Below, in pieces: positions 41,748 through 51,030 of a DNA stretch of 64,000 nt (position 1 is its first letter; every line of letters begins with the position of its first letter). The notes below the pieces were generated by a model, which did not search any database, was not told the origin of the DNA, and saw only the letters and a program-made list of their open reading frames with translations. The position numbers and the translations under genes are program-made. The stretch is from Agrococcus baldri (GTDB taxonomy: Bacteria; Actinomycetota; Actinomycetes; Actinomycetales; Microbacteriaceae). Location: positions 779,781 to 843,780 of the forward strand of contig FOZN01000002.1 of the NCBI GenBank assembly GCA_900114805.1, written 5' to 3'.

Positions 41748-43973
41748 GTGACCGATACCGCATCCGACCTGCAGCTCTGGCCCGGCGAGGCCTACCCGCT
41801 CGGCGCCACCTTCGATGGCACAGGCACCAACTTCGCGCTCTACACGGAGTCGGCCGAGAAGGTCGAGCTGTGCCTGTTCGACGACGACGACACGGAGACC
41901 CGCGTCGAGCTCAAGGAGGTCGACGCCTACGTCTGGCACGGCTACCTGCCGACGGTGCAGCCCGGCCAGCGCTACGGCTACCGGGTGCACGGCCCCTACG
42001 AGCCTGAGCGGGGCCTGCGGCACAACCCGGCGAAGCTGCTGCTCGACCCCTACGCGAAGGCCACCACCGGCACGATCGACTGGGGCCAGCCGCTGCACAG
42101 CTACAACTTCGGCGACCCCCTCAGCTTCAACGAGGAGGACTCCGCGCCCCACATGATCAAGGGCGTCGTCATCAACCCCTTCTTCGACTGGACCGGCGAC
42201 CGCCACCCCAATACGCCGCTGAGCGAGTCGATCATCTACGAGGCGCACGTCAAGGGCCTCACCCAGACCCACCCGGATGTGCCCGAGTCGCTGCGCGGCA
42301 CCTACGCGGGCCTCGCGCATCCGGCGATCATCGCCCACCTCAAGAAGATCGGCGTCACGGCGATCGAGCTGATGCCCGTGCACCAGTTCGTGCACGACGC
42401 GGTGCTGGTCGAGAAGGGGCTGCGCAACTACTGGGGCTACAACACGCTCGGCTTCTTCGCCCCGCACGCCGAGTACGCCGGCACCGGCGAGCGCGGCCAG
42501 CAGGTGCAGGAGTTCAAGGCCATGGTGAAGGCGCTGCACGACGCCGACATCGAGGTGATCCTCGACGTGGTCTACAACCACACCGCGGAGGGCAACCACA
42601 TGGGCCCCACGCTCAGCTGGCGCGGCATCGACAACCAGGCCTACTACCGGTTGGTCGAGGGCGACGAGCAGCACTACATGGACTACACGGGCACCGGCAA
42701 CAGCCTGAACGTCTCCCGCCCGCACTCGCTGCAGATGATCATGGACAGCCTGCGCTACTGGGTGACCGAGATGCACGTGGACGGCTTCCGCTTCGACCTC
42801 GCCGCCACCCTCGCGCGCGAGTTCTATGAGGTCGACAAGCTCTCCACCTTCTTCGAGCTGGTGCAGCAGGATCCGGTGGTGAGCCAGGTGAAGCTCATCG
42901 CCGAGCCGTGGGACATCGGCCCGGGCGGCTACCAGGTGGGCAACTTCCCGCCGGTGTGGGCCGAGTGGAACGGCAAGTACCGCGACGAGGTGCGCGACTT
43001 CTGGCGCGGCGAGCCGACCGCGCTCGGCGAGTTCGCGACCCGCCTGGCCGGCTCTGCCGACCTGTATGAGCAGTCGGGCAGGCGACCGGTCGCATCCATC
43101 AATTTCGTCACCGCCCACGACGGCTTCACGCTGCGCGATCTGGTGAGCTACAACGAGAAGCACAACGACGCCAACGGCGAGGACGGCAACGACGGCGAGA
43201 GCCACAATCGCTCCTACAACTACGGCGCAGAGGGGCCCACCGACGACCCCGAGATCCTGCAGGTGCGGGCGCGCCAGCAGCGCAACTTCCTGGCGACGCT
43301 GCTGCTGAGCCAGGGCGTGCCGATGCTGCTGCACGGCGACGAGCTCGGCCGCACCCAGCGCGGCAACAACAACACCTACGCGCAGGACTCCGAGCTCAGC
43401 TGGATCGACTGGTCGAGCATCGACCAGCCGCTCATCGAGTTCACCGCCGCCGTCGCCCAGCTGCGCCGCGAGCATCCCGCCTTCCGCCGCAAGCGCTTCT
43501 TCACGGGCAGCGATGTGCGCACCGGCGACGGCGAGCGGCTGAACGACATCGTCTGGCTGCGTCCCGACGCCACGCCGATGGCCGGCGACGACTGGCAGAC
43601 GATGGAGGCGGAGAAGACGCTCGGGATGTACCTGAACGGCAACGGCATCCCCGGCCGCGGCCAGCGCGGCGAGCGCATCGTCGACAGCCACTTCCTCATC
43701 TACTGCAACGCCTCCGAGGAGGAGCGCGAGCTCACGATGCCGCCCGCAGAGTACGCCGAGGCGTGGGACGTGCTGATCGACACCGGGGCGACGCAGGAGC
43801 GCGAGGACCCGCTGCGCGCGGGGGAGGCGGCCACGCTCGCGCCCCGCTCATTCGCGCTGCTGCGCCAGCACGCGCAGCCGGTGGAGGCCGACTTCTCGGT
43901 CGCAGCCTCGATCGCCGCCAACCGCGCGTCGTCCGCGCCCGACCCCGACGACGCATCCGCCACTGAATCCTGA
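41748..43973 (+). CDS. glgX: Glycogen debranching enzyme GlgX
   Basis: 741-residue glycoside hydrolase family 13 enzyme that cleaves alpha-1,6 branches of phosphorylase-limit glycogen. The N-terminal CBM48 domain has PGEAYPLGATFDGTGTNFALYTESAEKVELCLF. GH13 regions follow in order: VILDVVYNHTAEG, DGFRFDLA (catalytic Asp), LIAEPWDIG (catalytic Glu) and FVTAHDGFTLRDLVSYNEKHNDANGEDG, the long HD motif specific to GlgX. The start is GTG 41748. treY begins 8 bases after the stop, so debranched maltodextrin can be turned toward trehalose in the same operon. Confidence 0.95.
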   Translation: MTDTASDLQLWPGEAYPLGATFDGTGTNFALYTESAEKVELCLFDDDDTETRVELKEVDAYVWHGYLPTVQPGQRYGYRVHGPYEPERGLRHNPAKLLLDPYAKATTGTIDWGQPLHSYNFGDPLSFNEEDSAPHMIKGVVINPFFDWTGDRHPNTPLSESIIYEAHVKGLTQTHPDVPESLRGTYAGLAHPAIIAHLKKIGVTAIELMPVHQFVHDAVLVEKGLRNYWGYNTLGFFAPHAEYAGTGERGQQVQEFKAMVKALHDADIEVILDVVYNHTAEGNHMGPTLSWRGIDNQAYYRLVEGDEQHYMDYTGTGNSLNVSRPHSLQMIMDSLRYWVTEMHVDGFRFDLAATLAREFYEVDKLSTFFELVQQDPVVSQVKLIAEPWDIGPGGYQVGNFPPVWAEWNGKYRDEVRDFWRGEPTALGEFATRLAGSADLYEQSGRRPVASINFVTAHDGFTLRDLVSYNEKHNDANGEDGNDGESHNRSYNYGAEGPTDDPEILQVRARQQRNFLATLLLSQGVPMLLHGDELGRTQRGNNNTYAQDSELSWIDWSSIDQPLIEFTAAVAQLRREHPAFRRKRFFTGSDVRTGDGERLNDIVWLRPDATPMAGDDWQTMEAEKTLGMYLNGNGIPGRGQRGERIVDSHFLIYCNASEEERELTMPPAEYAEAWDVLIDTGATQEREDPLRAGEAATLAPRSFALLRQHAQPVEADFSVAASIAANRASSAPDPDDASATES

Positions 43974-43981
43974 GGAGAGCC

Positions 43982-46393
43982 GTGCGCACGCCGCAGAGCA
44001 CCTACCGACTGCAGATCAACGAGAGCTTCACCCTCTTCGACGCGGCGGCGCGGCTCGAGGCGCTCGCCGACCTCGGCGTCGACTGGGTCTACCTCTCGCC
44101 CATCCTGCAGGCCGAGCCGGGCAGCGACCACGGCTACGACGTCGTCTCGCACGCGCAGGTGGACCCCGCGCGCGGCGGTGCTGAGGGGCTGGATGCGGTG
44201 GCCGCCGAGGCGCGCAGGCTCGGCATGGGCGTGCTGGTCGACATCGTGCCGAACCACATGGGCGTCGCCACCCCCGAGATGAACCGCTGGTGGTGGGAGG
44301 TGCTGCGCGAGGGGCCCGAGAGCCCGCTCGCGGACGCCTTCGACATCGACTGGGAGGCAGGCGGCGGCAGGCTGCTGCTGCCGATCGTCGGCGACGACGA
44401 CTGGTCCGACGACGGCACCGTCGCGCACCTGAGCCTCGCGAACGACCGCGAGAGCCTCAGCTACTGGGAGACCAGGCTGCCGGTCGCTCCCGGCACCGGC
44501 GAGGGCACGCCGCAAGAGGTGCTCGAGCGGCAGCACTACCGGCTCGGCCACTGGAAGATGGGCGACGACCAGCTGAACTACCGTCGCTTCTTCGCGGTCT
44601 CGTCGCTCGCGGCGGTGCGGGTGGAGCTGCCGGAGGTGTTCGAGGCGACGCACGTCGAGATCGAGCGCTGGTTCGACGAGCGGCTCGTGCAGGGGCTGCG
44701 CGTCGACCACCCCGACGGGCTGCGCGACCCGGCCGGCTACCTCGACGACCTCGACCGGCTCACCGGCGGCGCCTTCGTGCTGGTCGAGAAGATCCTCGAG
44801 CCGGGCGAGCAGCTGCCGCGCTGGGCGACGGCCGGCACCACCGGCTACGACACGCTCGGCGCCATCGACCGGGTGCTCACCGACGGCTCGGCCGCCGCGA
44901 CGCTCGACGCGCTCGACGCGCGGCTGCGGGGCGGCGAGAGCGTCGACTGGTCGGCGATGACGCGCGGCACGAAGCGCCGCATCGCCGACACCATCCTGCG
45001 TGCGGAGGTGCTGCGGCTCGAGCGCGAGGTGCGGGCAGCGGATGCGTGGGGTGACCGGTACACGGAGACCCAGGGTGCGCCGGCCGACACCGCCGACGCG
45101 CTCGCCGAGCTGCTCGCCTCCTTCCCGGTCTACCGCTCCTACCTGCCGGAGGGGCGCGAGCATCTCGGCACCGCCGCCGAGCGGGCGAAGGCGGCTCGGC
45201 CCGACCTGGCCGCCACCATCGACGAGCTGCTGCCGGTGCTCGGCAACCCCCGCCAGCCCGTGGCGCTGCGCTTCCAGCAGACCAGCGGCATGGTGATGGC
45301 GAAGGGTGTCGAGGACACCGCCTTCTACCGCTACTCGCGGCTGACGAGCCTCAACGAGGTGGGCGGCGACCCCGAGGTGTTCTCGATCGAGCCGGCCGAC
45401 TTCCACGCGCTGATGGGCAGTCGGCAGGCCGAGTGGCCGCACGCGATGAACGCGCTCTCCACCCACGACACGAAGCGCGGCGAGGACGTGCGGGCGCGCA
45501 TCACCACCATCGCCGAGCTGCCGAGCACCTGGGAGGCGCTGCTCGACAAGCTGCTCATCTTCGCACCCATGCAGGGCCGGGCCTTCGTCAACCTGCTGCT
45601 GCAGGCGGTCGTCGGCGCGTGGCCTGCGAGCGAGGAGCGCCTGGTCGCCTACATGCGCAAGGCCGCCCGTGAGGCAGACGCCCACACCCACTGGACCGAC
45701 CCGAACACGAGCTTCGAGTCGCAGCTGGCTGAGCTCGTGCGCAACGTCGTGGCCGGCCCGGCCAGCAGGGCGGTAGAGGCGTTCCTCGCGGAGACCGAGG
45801 CGGGCTTCCGCTCGAACGTGCTCTCGGCGAAGCTGCTCAACCTCACGATCCCCGGCTTCCCCGACGTCTACCAGGGCTCCGAGGCGCTCGAGCGCTCGCT
45901 CGTCGACCCCGACAACCGCCGTCCGATCGACTGGGGACGGATGGATGCGCTCCGCGAGCAGGCGCGCGAGCCCCTGTCGGGCGAGTGGGAGCTGGAGGTC
46001 GCCAAGACCCGGCTCGTGCGCGAGGCGCTGCGCCTGCGCCGCGAGCACCCGGAGCGCTTCGGCGGCTACACGCCGCTGCTGGCGCACGGCGACGCGGCCG
46101 AGCATGTGCTCGCCTACGACCGCGGGGGCGCGATCGCGATCGCGACCCGGCTGCCGATCGCGCTGGAGGCGCGCGGGGGCTGGGGCGAGACGAGCATCCG
46201 GCTGCCGGAGCCGCCGGAGGGGTCGGGCGGCTGGCGCGAACTGCTCACCGGCCGCGCGATCGCCGGCGGCGAGGTGCCCGTCGGCGTGCTGCTGAGCGCC
46301 CTGCCGGTCGCGCTGCTGACGACCTCGGCCGATCCGTCGGCCGGCGCAGGCGATGCAGAGGGCGCGCCGCCTGCCGCGCGAGCTCGCCGGTGA
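43982..46393 (+). CDS. treY: Maltooligosyltrehalose synthase
   Basis: 803-residue GH13 enzyme that rearranges the reducing-end linkage of maltooligosaccharides to give maltooligosyltrehalose. The start TPQSTYRLQINESFTLFDAAARLEALADLGVDWVYLSPILQAEPGSDHGYDVVSH is diagnostic. Other regions are LVDIVPNHMGVATPEMNRWWWEVL, GLRVDHPDGLRDPAGYL (nucleophile Asp), LVEKILEPGEQLP (acid Glu) and ALSTHDTKRGEDVRARI. The start is GTG 43982. Its partner TreZ, normally adjacent, is not in the window; the next gene is a small membrane protein overlapping by four bases. Confidence 0.95.
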   Translation: MRTPQSTYRLQINESFTLFDAAARLEALADLGVDWVYLSPILQAEPGSDHGYDVVSHAQVDPARGGAEGLDAVAAEARRLGMGVLVDIVPNHMGVATPEMNRWWWEVLREGPESPLADAFDIDWEAGGGRLLLPIVGDDDWSDDGTVAHLSLANDRESLSYWETRLPVAPGTGEGTPQEVLERQHYRLGHWKMGDDQLNYRRFFAVSSLAAVRVELPEVFEATHVEIERWFDERLVQGLRVDHPDGLRDPAGYLDDLDRLTGGAFVLVEKILEPGEQLPRWATAGTTGYDTLGAIDRVLTDGSAAATLDALDARLRGGESVDWSAMTRGTKRRIADTILRAEVLRLEREVRAADAWGDRYTETQGAPADTADALAELLASFPVYRSYLPEGREHLGTAAERAKAARPDLAATIDELLPVLGNPRQPVALRFQQTSGMVMAKGVEDTAFYRYSRLTSLNEVGGDPEVFSIEPADFHALMGSRQAEWPHAMNALSTHDTKRGEDVRARITTIAELPSTWEALLDKLLIFAPMQGRAFVNLLLQAVVGAWPASEERLVAYMRKAAREADAHTHWTDPNTSFESQLAELVRNVVAGPASRAVEAFLAETEAGFRSNVLSAKLLNLTIPGFPDVYQGSEALERSLVDPDNRRPIDWGRMDALREQAREPLSGEWELEVAKTRLVREALRLRREHPERFGGYTPLLAHGDAAEHVLAYDRGGAIAIATRLPIALEARGGWGETSIRLPEPPEGSGGWRELLTGRAIAGGEVPVGVLLSALPVALLTTSADPSAGAGDAEGAPPAARARR

Positions 46394-46818
46394 CCGGCTG
46401 GCTCACCGCGAGCTTCCGGGCGCACGCCGTGCTGCTGCTCGGCTGCGCGGTGCTGCTGGTGCTGGCGCTCGTCGGCGCCGAGCCCGACGGCATCGACTCG
46501 ACCGCGCTCGGGCTGCTCGCGACGGGCGTACTCCGATTCCCCGCGACCGGGCCGGTGCTCGTGCCGCTGCTCGCCGCATCCGCCGTGGTCATCGGCCAGG
46601 CGATCGCGCTCGTCGCAGCGACCCGGGGCCGCGTCGAAGGCCGCTGGGCGCTGCTGACGATCGCGGGCGTGACGGCCATCAGCCGGATCATCGGCGCGAT
46701 CGCCACGGGCGACGTGCTCCTGGCCCTCGTCCTGTCGGCGGTCTGGCTGCTGCTCGCGGGGGTGCTGTTCCTGCCGAGCTCGGACGACTGGTTCGATGCG
46801 CGCGAGCCTCAACGATGA
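46390..46818 (+). CDS. Small hypothetical membrane protein of the treY operon
   Basis: 142 residues from GTG 46390, overlapping the treY stop (GTGA). Four hydrophobic segments are visible: HAVLLLGCAVLLVLALVG, PVLVPLLAASAVVIGQAIALVAA, WALLTIAGVTAISRIIGAIATGDVLLALVLSAVWLLLAGVLFL. The end is acidic (PSSDDWFDAREPQR). Family unknown. Translational coupling to treY suggests co-expression, but the sequence gives no functional hint. Confidence 0.7.
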   Translation: MTGWLTASFRAHAVLLLGCAVLLVLALVGAEPDGIDSTALGLLATGVLRFPATGPVLVPLLAASAVVIGQAIALVAATRGRVEGRWALLTIAGVTAISRIIGAIATGDVLLALVLSAVWLLLAGVLFLPSSDDWFDAREPQR

Positions 46819-46842
46819 CTCGCGCGCACGAGCGAGGCGTCG

Positions 46843-48471
46843 TCAGAGCTCGCCGAAGCGCACCTCGCCGCCGACGACGGTCGCGGTGACCTGCTGCTCG
46901 CGGATGCGCTCGGGCTCGATCGCGAGCAGGTCGTCGGTGAGCGTCACGAAGTCGGCGAGCTGGCCGACGCGCAGCGTGCCCTTGTCGTGCTCCTGGCTCA
47001 CGGCGTACGCCGAGCCGTAGGTGTAGGCGCGCACGGCCTCCTCGGCCGAGATGCGCTCGTCCGGGCCGAGCAGCTCGCCCGAGCCCGTGCGGCGCAGCAC
47101 CATGTCCTGGATCGACACGAGCGGGTTGCCGTCCGAGACGGGGGAGTCGGTGGAGCCGTTGAGCACGATGCCGGCGTCGGCGAGCGACTTGACCCGATAG
47201 ATGAGGTCGCGCAGCTCGGGCTCGACCGCCTCGGCCATGCCGTCGCCGAAGTCCGATATGAACACGCCCTGCGGCACCGGGATGACGCCGAGGGTGGCCG
47301 CACGCGCGATGCGCTCGTCGGTCGCGAGGGCGAAGTGCTCGATGCGGTGGCGCACCTCTGGGCGCGGCACCCGACGCTGCGCCTCCTCCACGGCGTCGAG
47401 CACGAGGTCGGCGGCGCGGTCGCCGATCGCGTGGGTCGCGACGGTCCAGCCGGAGGCGTGCGCGCGCACGATGAAGTCCCGCAGCGTCGCCTCGGGGAAG
47501 AGCAGCACGCCGTCGTTGTCGGCCTCGCCGCGGTAGCAGCGGTGCATCGCCGCCGAGCGCCCGATGAACGAGCCGTCGGAGACGACCTTCACCGGGCCCA
47601 CGCGCAGCATGTCGTCGCCGAGCCCCGTGCGGATGCCGAGGTCGAGCCCGAACCACTCCGGCATGCGGTCGATGTCGTGCAGCGTCGTCACGAACGGCAT
47701 GAGCGTGGTGCGCACGCCGAGTGTGCCCTGCTCGATCGCCTGCTGGTAGGAGTGGTAGTCGACGGGCGTGTTGCCCACCATGTCGACGGCGCCGATGCCG
47801 GGCTCGGTGACCGAGGTCAGGCCGTAGTGCAGCGCCTGCTCGCTCGCGAGCCCCACGTTGCGCTGCACGTCGTCGAGCGGCATCGGCCGCACGAGGCGGT
47901 AGATGAGCTGCATCGCCTGCTCCTGCAGCAGGCCGAGCGGACGGCCGTCCGCATCGCGCGGCATGCCGCCGCCGTCGACGGCCGGCACGCCCTCGCGGCC
48001 CGGATAGCCGGCCAGCTCGAAGGCGCGCGTGTTCGCGACCGTCATGTGACCGGAGACGTGCTCGAGCAGCACTGGGCGGCCGCCGGCGACGCGGTCGAGG
48101 CCCTCGGCGGTGGGGTGGTCCTCGAGGAAGTTCTGGTCGTAGCCCGAGGCCCGCACCCACTCGTCGGGCGCCAGCGTCGCCGCGTGCTGCTCGACCGCGC
48201 GGTAGAGCTCCTCGAGCGAGCGCACGGCGGTCGGGCGGATGTTGAGCGCGGCCAGCCGAGCGCCGGTGAGCGAGAGGTGGTAGTGCGCGTCGTGGAACCC
48301 GGGCAGCACCGGCTGCCCGCCCAGGTCGATGACGCGGTCGGCCTGCGCGCCGTCGAGCTCCTCGTCGAGCCCCACGATGCGCCCGTGCAGCACGCCGATG
48401 CGGCTGGCGGTGGGCCTGGCCGGGTCGAAGGTGCGGATGCGGCCGCCCGTGAAGATCGCGTCGATGCGCAT
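46843..48471 (-). CDS. Amidohydrolase, YtcJ-like (amidohydrolase 3 family), copy 1
   Basis: 542-residue metal-dependent hydrolase. It has the N-terminal beta-sandwich (IFTGGRIRTFDPARPTASRIGVLHGRIVGLDEELDGAQADRVIDLGGQPVLPGFHDAHYHLSL) with metal ligands HDAHYH. Later come VKVVSDGSFIGRSAAMH, VATHAIGDRAADLVLDAVE, RHRIEHF and NGSTDSPVS (metal Asp). The order fits the amidohydrolase_3/YtcJ group acting on formamides and other N-acyl compounds. It starts 57 bases after the MHS transporter gene stop on the same strand, so the two probably form an operon. A relative sits at 56147-57622. Confidence 0.88.
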   Translation of the reverse strand: MRIDAIFTGGRIRTFDPARPTASRIGVLHGRIVGLDEELDGAQADRVIDLGGQPVLPGFHDAHYHLSLTGARLAALNIRPTAVRSLEELYRAVEQHAATLAPDEWVRASGYDQNFLEDHPTAEGLDRVAGGRPVLLEHVSGHMTVANTRAFELAGYPGREGVPAVDGGGMPRDADGRPLGLLQEQAMQLIYRLVRPMPLDDVQRNVGLASEQALHYGLTSVTEPGIGAVDMVGNTPVDYHSYQQAIEQGTLGVRTTLMPFVTTLHDIDRMPEWFGLDLGIRTGLGDDMLRVGPVKVVSDGSFIGRSAAMHRCYRGEADNDGVLLFPEATLRDFIVRAHASGWTVATHAIGDRAADLVLDAVEEAQRRVPRPEVRHRIEHFALATDERIARAATLGVIPVPQGVFISDFGDGMAEAVEPELRDLIYRVKSLADAGIVLNGSTDSPVSDGNPLVSIQDMVLRRTGSGELLGPDERISAEEAVRAYTYGSAYAVSQEHDKGTLRVGQLADFVTLTDDLLAIEPERIREQQVTATVVGGEVRFGEL

Positions 48472-48529
48472 GGTGGTCCTCTGCTCTCGTGTAGGTGTCT
48501 CGTGTCGAATGCGGTCGTGTCGTCAGACG

Positions 48530-49843
48530 TCAGTCGGTGGTCGGCTCCGCGCGGCGGCGCGCCGCGACCCCGAGGCCCCAGACGCCGCCGATCGTGGCGA
48601 TGAGCATCGCGGCGTAGTAACTCGCGACGCCCCACGGGCTGCCGTCGGTCGCGACGAGGATCCACTGGGCGATGAGCGGCGTCGAGCCGCCGATGAGCGT
48701 CGCGCACAGCTGGTAGCTCAGCGAGATGCCCGAGTAGCGGATGTGGGCGGGGAACGCCGACGCGAGCGCGTTGGCCAGCAGCGCGTAGTAGGCGGTGCCG
48801 CCGAGCGCCGTGATGTAGAGCGTGATCGCGATCCAGGTGGGCGAGGCGGCGCCGATCGCCATGAAGAACGGCACGACCATGACGGTCGCGAGCACGAGTC
48901 CGCCGACCATGACGCGCGTCGCGCCGACGCGCTCGGCGATGAGCGCGGCGATGGGCTGCCAGATGAACTGCAGGATGGCCATGCCGAGCAGGATGTTCAG
49001 CATTACCTGGCGGTCGATCGCGAGCTCGCCGGTCGTCCACGCCAGCAGGAAGGTGTTGGTGAAGTAGGCGAGCGAGATGCCGATGATCGACGCGGCGATG
49101 CCGAGCGCGACGAGACCGGGCGCGGTCGCGAGCGCCACGAGCACGGGTGCCTTGACGGTGCGCTGCTGCTGCTTGGCCTCGACGAAGTCCTGCGACTCCT
49201 CCACCTTCATGCGGATGACGAGGCCGACGATGACCAGCACCGCCGAGAGCAGGAACGGGATGCGCCAGCCCCACTGCACGAACTGGTCGTCGGGCAGTCC
49301 GCTGACGATGATGAACAGCACGGTCGCGAGGATCGAGCCGGCCGGTGAGCCCTGCTGCACCCAGGCGCCGGCGAAACCCTTCTTCTCTGCGCGCGCGTTC
49401 TCGGTCGAGAGCAGCACGGCGCCGCCCCACTCGCCGCCGACGGCGAAGCCCTGGATGCCGCGCAGCAGGATGAGCAGGATGGGTGCGGCGATGCCGATCT
49501 GCGCGTAGGTCGGCAGCACGCCGATGAGCGTCGTCGCGGTGCCCATCATGATGAGCGTGATGACGAGGATGTTCTTGCGGCCGAGGCGATCGCCGAAGTG
49601 GCCGAAGACCATACCGCCGACCGGGCGCATGAGGAAGCCCACCCAGAACGTCGCGAACGAGGCGAGCAACGCCGCGGCGGGGTCGATCTCGGGGTAGAAG
49701 ACGCGACCGAAGACGAGGGCCGCGGCCGTGCCGAAGATGTAGAAGTCGTACCACTCGATCGCGGTGCCGATGAATGCGCCGACGATGGAGCGGCGCTGAC
49801 GCGCCGCCTGCTCGGTCGTCGGAGTCGGGGTGGCGGTGCTCAT
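48530..49843 (-). CDS. MHS-family MFS transporter (proton symporter), copy 1
   Basis: 437-residue transporter of the metabolite:H+ symporter group. Signatures are GAFIGTAIEWYDFYIFGTAAALVFGRVFYP, VGFLMRPVGGMVFGHFGDRLGRKNILV and LRGIQGFAVGGEWGGAVLLSTENA. The EWYDF and GGEWGGA motifs distinguish MHS members such as ShiA, KgtP and ProP. It imports an organic acid, betaine or amino-acid derivative. It is co-transcribed with the YtcJ-like amidohydrolase downstream and divergent from a LysR gene, which probably controls it. Confidence 0.92.
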   Translation of the reverse strand: MSTATPTPTTEQAARQRRSIVGAFIGTAIEWYDFYIFGTAAALVFGRVFYPEIDPAAALLASFATFWVGFLMRPVGGMVFGHFGDRLGRKNILVITLIMMGTATTLIGVLPTYAQIGIAAPILLILLRGIQGFAVGGEWGGAVLLSTENARAEKKGFAGAWVQQGSPAGSILATVLFIIVSGLPDDQFVQWGWRIPFLLSAVLVIVGLVIRMKVEESQDFVEAKQQQRTVKAPVLVALATAPGLVALGIAASIIGISLAYFTNTFLLAWTTGELAIDRQVMLNILLGMAILQFIWQPIAALIAERVGATRVMVGGLVLATVMVVPFFMAIGAASPTWIAITLYITALGGTAYYALLANALASAFPAHIRYSGISLSYQLCATLIGGSTPLIAQWILVATDGSPWGVASYYAAMLIATIGGVWGLGVAARRRAEPTTD

Positions 49844-49909
49844 AGCGTCCTTGCTGGGTTCGAGGGCGGGCGATGCCGCGGGATTTCGACAGGATGCCCC
49901 CTCGGGCGT

Positions 49910-49934
49910 ATGCGCGTCCAATGCCGAAGCGCAT
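49910..49934. promoter_or_regulatory. Candidate LysR binding site
   Basis: Inverted repeat ATGCGC (49910-49915) / GCGCAT (49929-49934) with a 13-base centre, in the gap between the MHS transporter and lysR. A third GCGCAT overlaps the lysR start (49951-49956). LysR proteins use such dyads next to divergent promoters. Confidence 0.5.
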
Positions 49935-49942
49935 GACCGATA

Positions 49943-49948
49943 TACGAT
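49943..49948 (+). promoter_or_regulatory. -10 box of a leaderless lysR transcript
   Basis: TACGAT within TATACGAT, six bases before ATG 49955. It supports that ATG over the GTG at 49949. Confidence 0.5.
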
Positions 49949-49954
49949 GTGCGC

Positions 49955-50854
49955 ATGATGGCTCCGCGCGCGCTCGAGCTCTTCCTCGCGGTGCTCGATC
50001 ACGGATCGGTGTCGGCGGCGGCCGACGAGGCCTTCCTCACGCAGCCGACCGTCTCGCGCCAGATCGCGGCGCTCGAGCGCGAAGTGGGCGCACGGCTCTT
50101 TCGCCGCACAACCGCAGGGATGCGGCCGACGGCCGCGGGGGAGCGGCTCGAGCCACTCGCGCGTGATCTCGTGCGCCGCAGCCGTCGCGCCGCGGCCGCG
50201 ATGGCCGACCACGCCGCGGGGCAGAGCGTCTTCACCGTCGCGTGCCCGGAGACGACCGGCAACTTCTTCGTCGCGCCGTTCATCGCCGCGGGCGGCGCCG
50301 TCGCCGACATTCAGCCGGCCGCACCCGCCGACGTCTACGGCCTGCTGCGCCTGAGCGCCGACATCGCGATCAACACCTCGCCGCCGCCTGCGATGCTGCG
50401 AGGCGTCGAGCTCGCACGCGCGCGCATCCGTTGCCACGTGCCGCCGCCGCACCCGCTCGCCGACCGTGCCTCGGTCGAGCTCGAGGAGCTCGCCGCCGGC
50501 CCGCTGCTCGTGCCGGGCTTCGGCTCGGCGGTGGAGCGCACCGTGCGGCACGCGGCCGAGGTCGCGGGATTCGCGATCGAGCACGCAGCGATGACCTCGA
50601 ACGCGACGATCGCGCAGGCGCGGGCGGCCGCCGGGCACGGGGCCGCGCTCCTGATCGAGCCAGCCGCCTTCGGGCTGGTGCACGTGCCGCTCAGGCACCG
50701 CGGCGAGCCGCTCGCAGTCACGCTCCACGCCGGCTGGGAGCGCGGCCACTATGCGAGCGCATCGATCGCCGCGCTCGCCGAGCAGATGGCGGCGTTCATG
50801 CGCCTGCGCCTCGAGCAGGAGCACATGGGGGAGGCGCTCGGCGACGACGGCTGA
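49955..50854 (+). CDS. LysR-family transcriptional regulator
   Basis: 299 residues from ATG 49955 (GTG 49949 is too close to the -10 box). The HTH reads LELFLAVLDHGSVSAAADEAFLTQPTVSRQIAALEREVGARLFRRTTAGMRPTAAGERLEPLARDL, a canonical LysR domain. The co-inducer domain has VACPETTGNFFVAPFIAAGG, ADIAINTSPPP and GPLLVPGFGSAVERTVR. Divergent from the MHS transporter-amidohydrolase operon and upstream of an M20 peptidase, it probably activates import and hydrolysis when the substrate is present. Confidence 0.93.
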   Translation: MMAPRALELFLAVLDHGSVSAAADEAFLTQPTVSRQIAALEREVGARLFRRTTAGMRPTAAGERLEPLARDLVRRSRRAAAAMADHAAGQSVFTVACPETTGNFFVAPFIAAGGAVADIQPAAPADVYGLLRLSADIAINTSPPPAMLRGVELARARIRCHVPPPHPLADRASVELEELAAGPLLVPGFGSAVERTVRHAAEVAGFAIEHAAMTSNATIAQARAAAGHGAALLIEPAAFGLVHVPLRHRGEPLAVTLHAGWERGHYASASIAALAEQMAAFMRLRLEQEHMGEALGDDG

Positions 50855-51030
50855 GGTTGCCGGCGCTCGCGTGCCGGCCGCCGGCCGCATAGCCCCATGC
50901 GCTCGCGGCATTGGCCGTGCGCGGCGGCGACGACAGAGACTGGCAGAGCCGTCGGTGCGCCATCGTGCGCGACCGCGGGCGGGATCGGTCGGGCGGCCGA
51001 TCCGCAGGATCGAGTGCAAGGAGGCACCCC

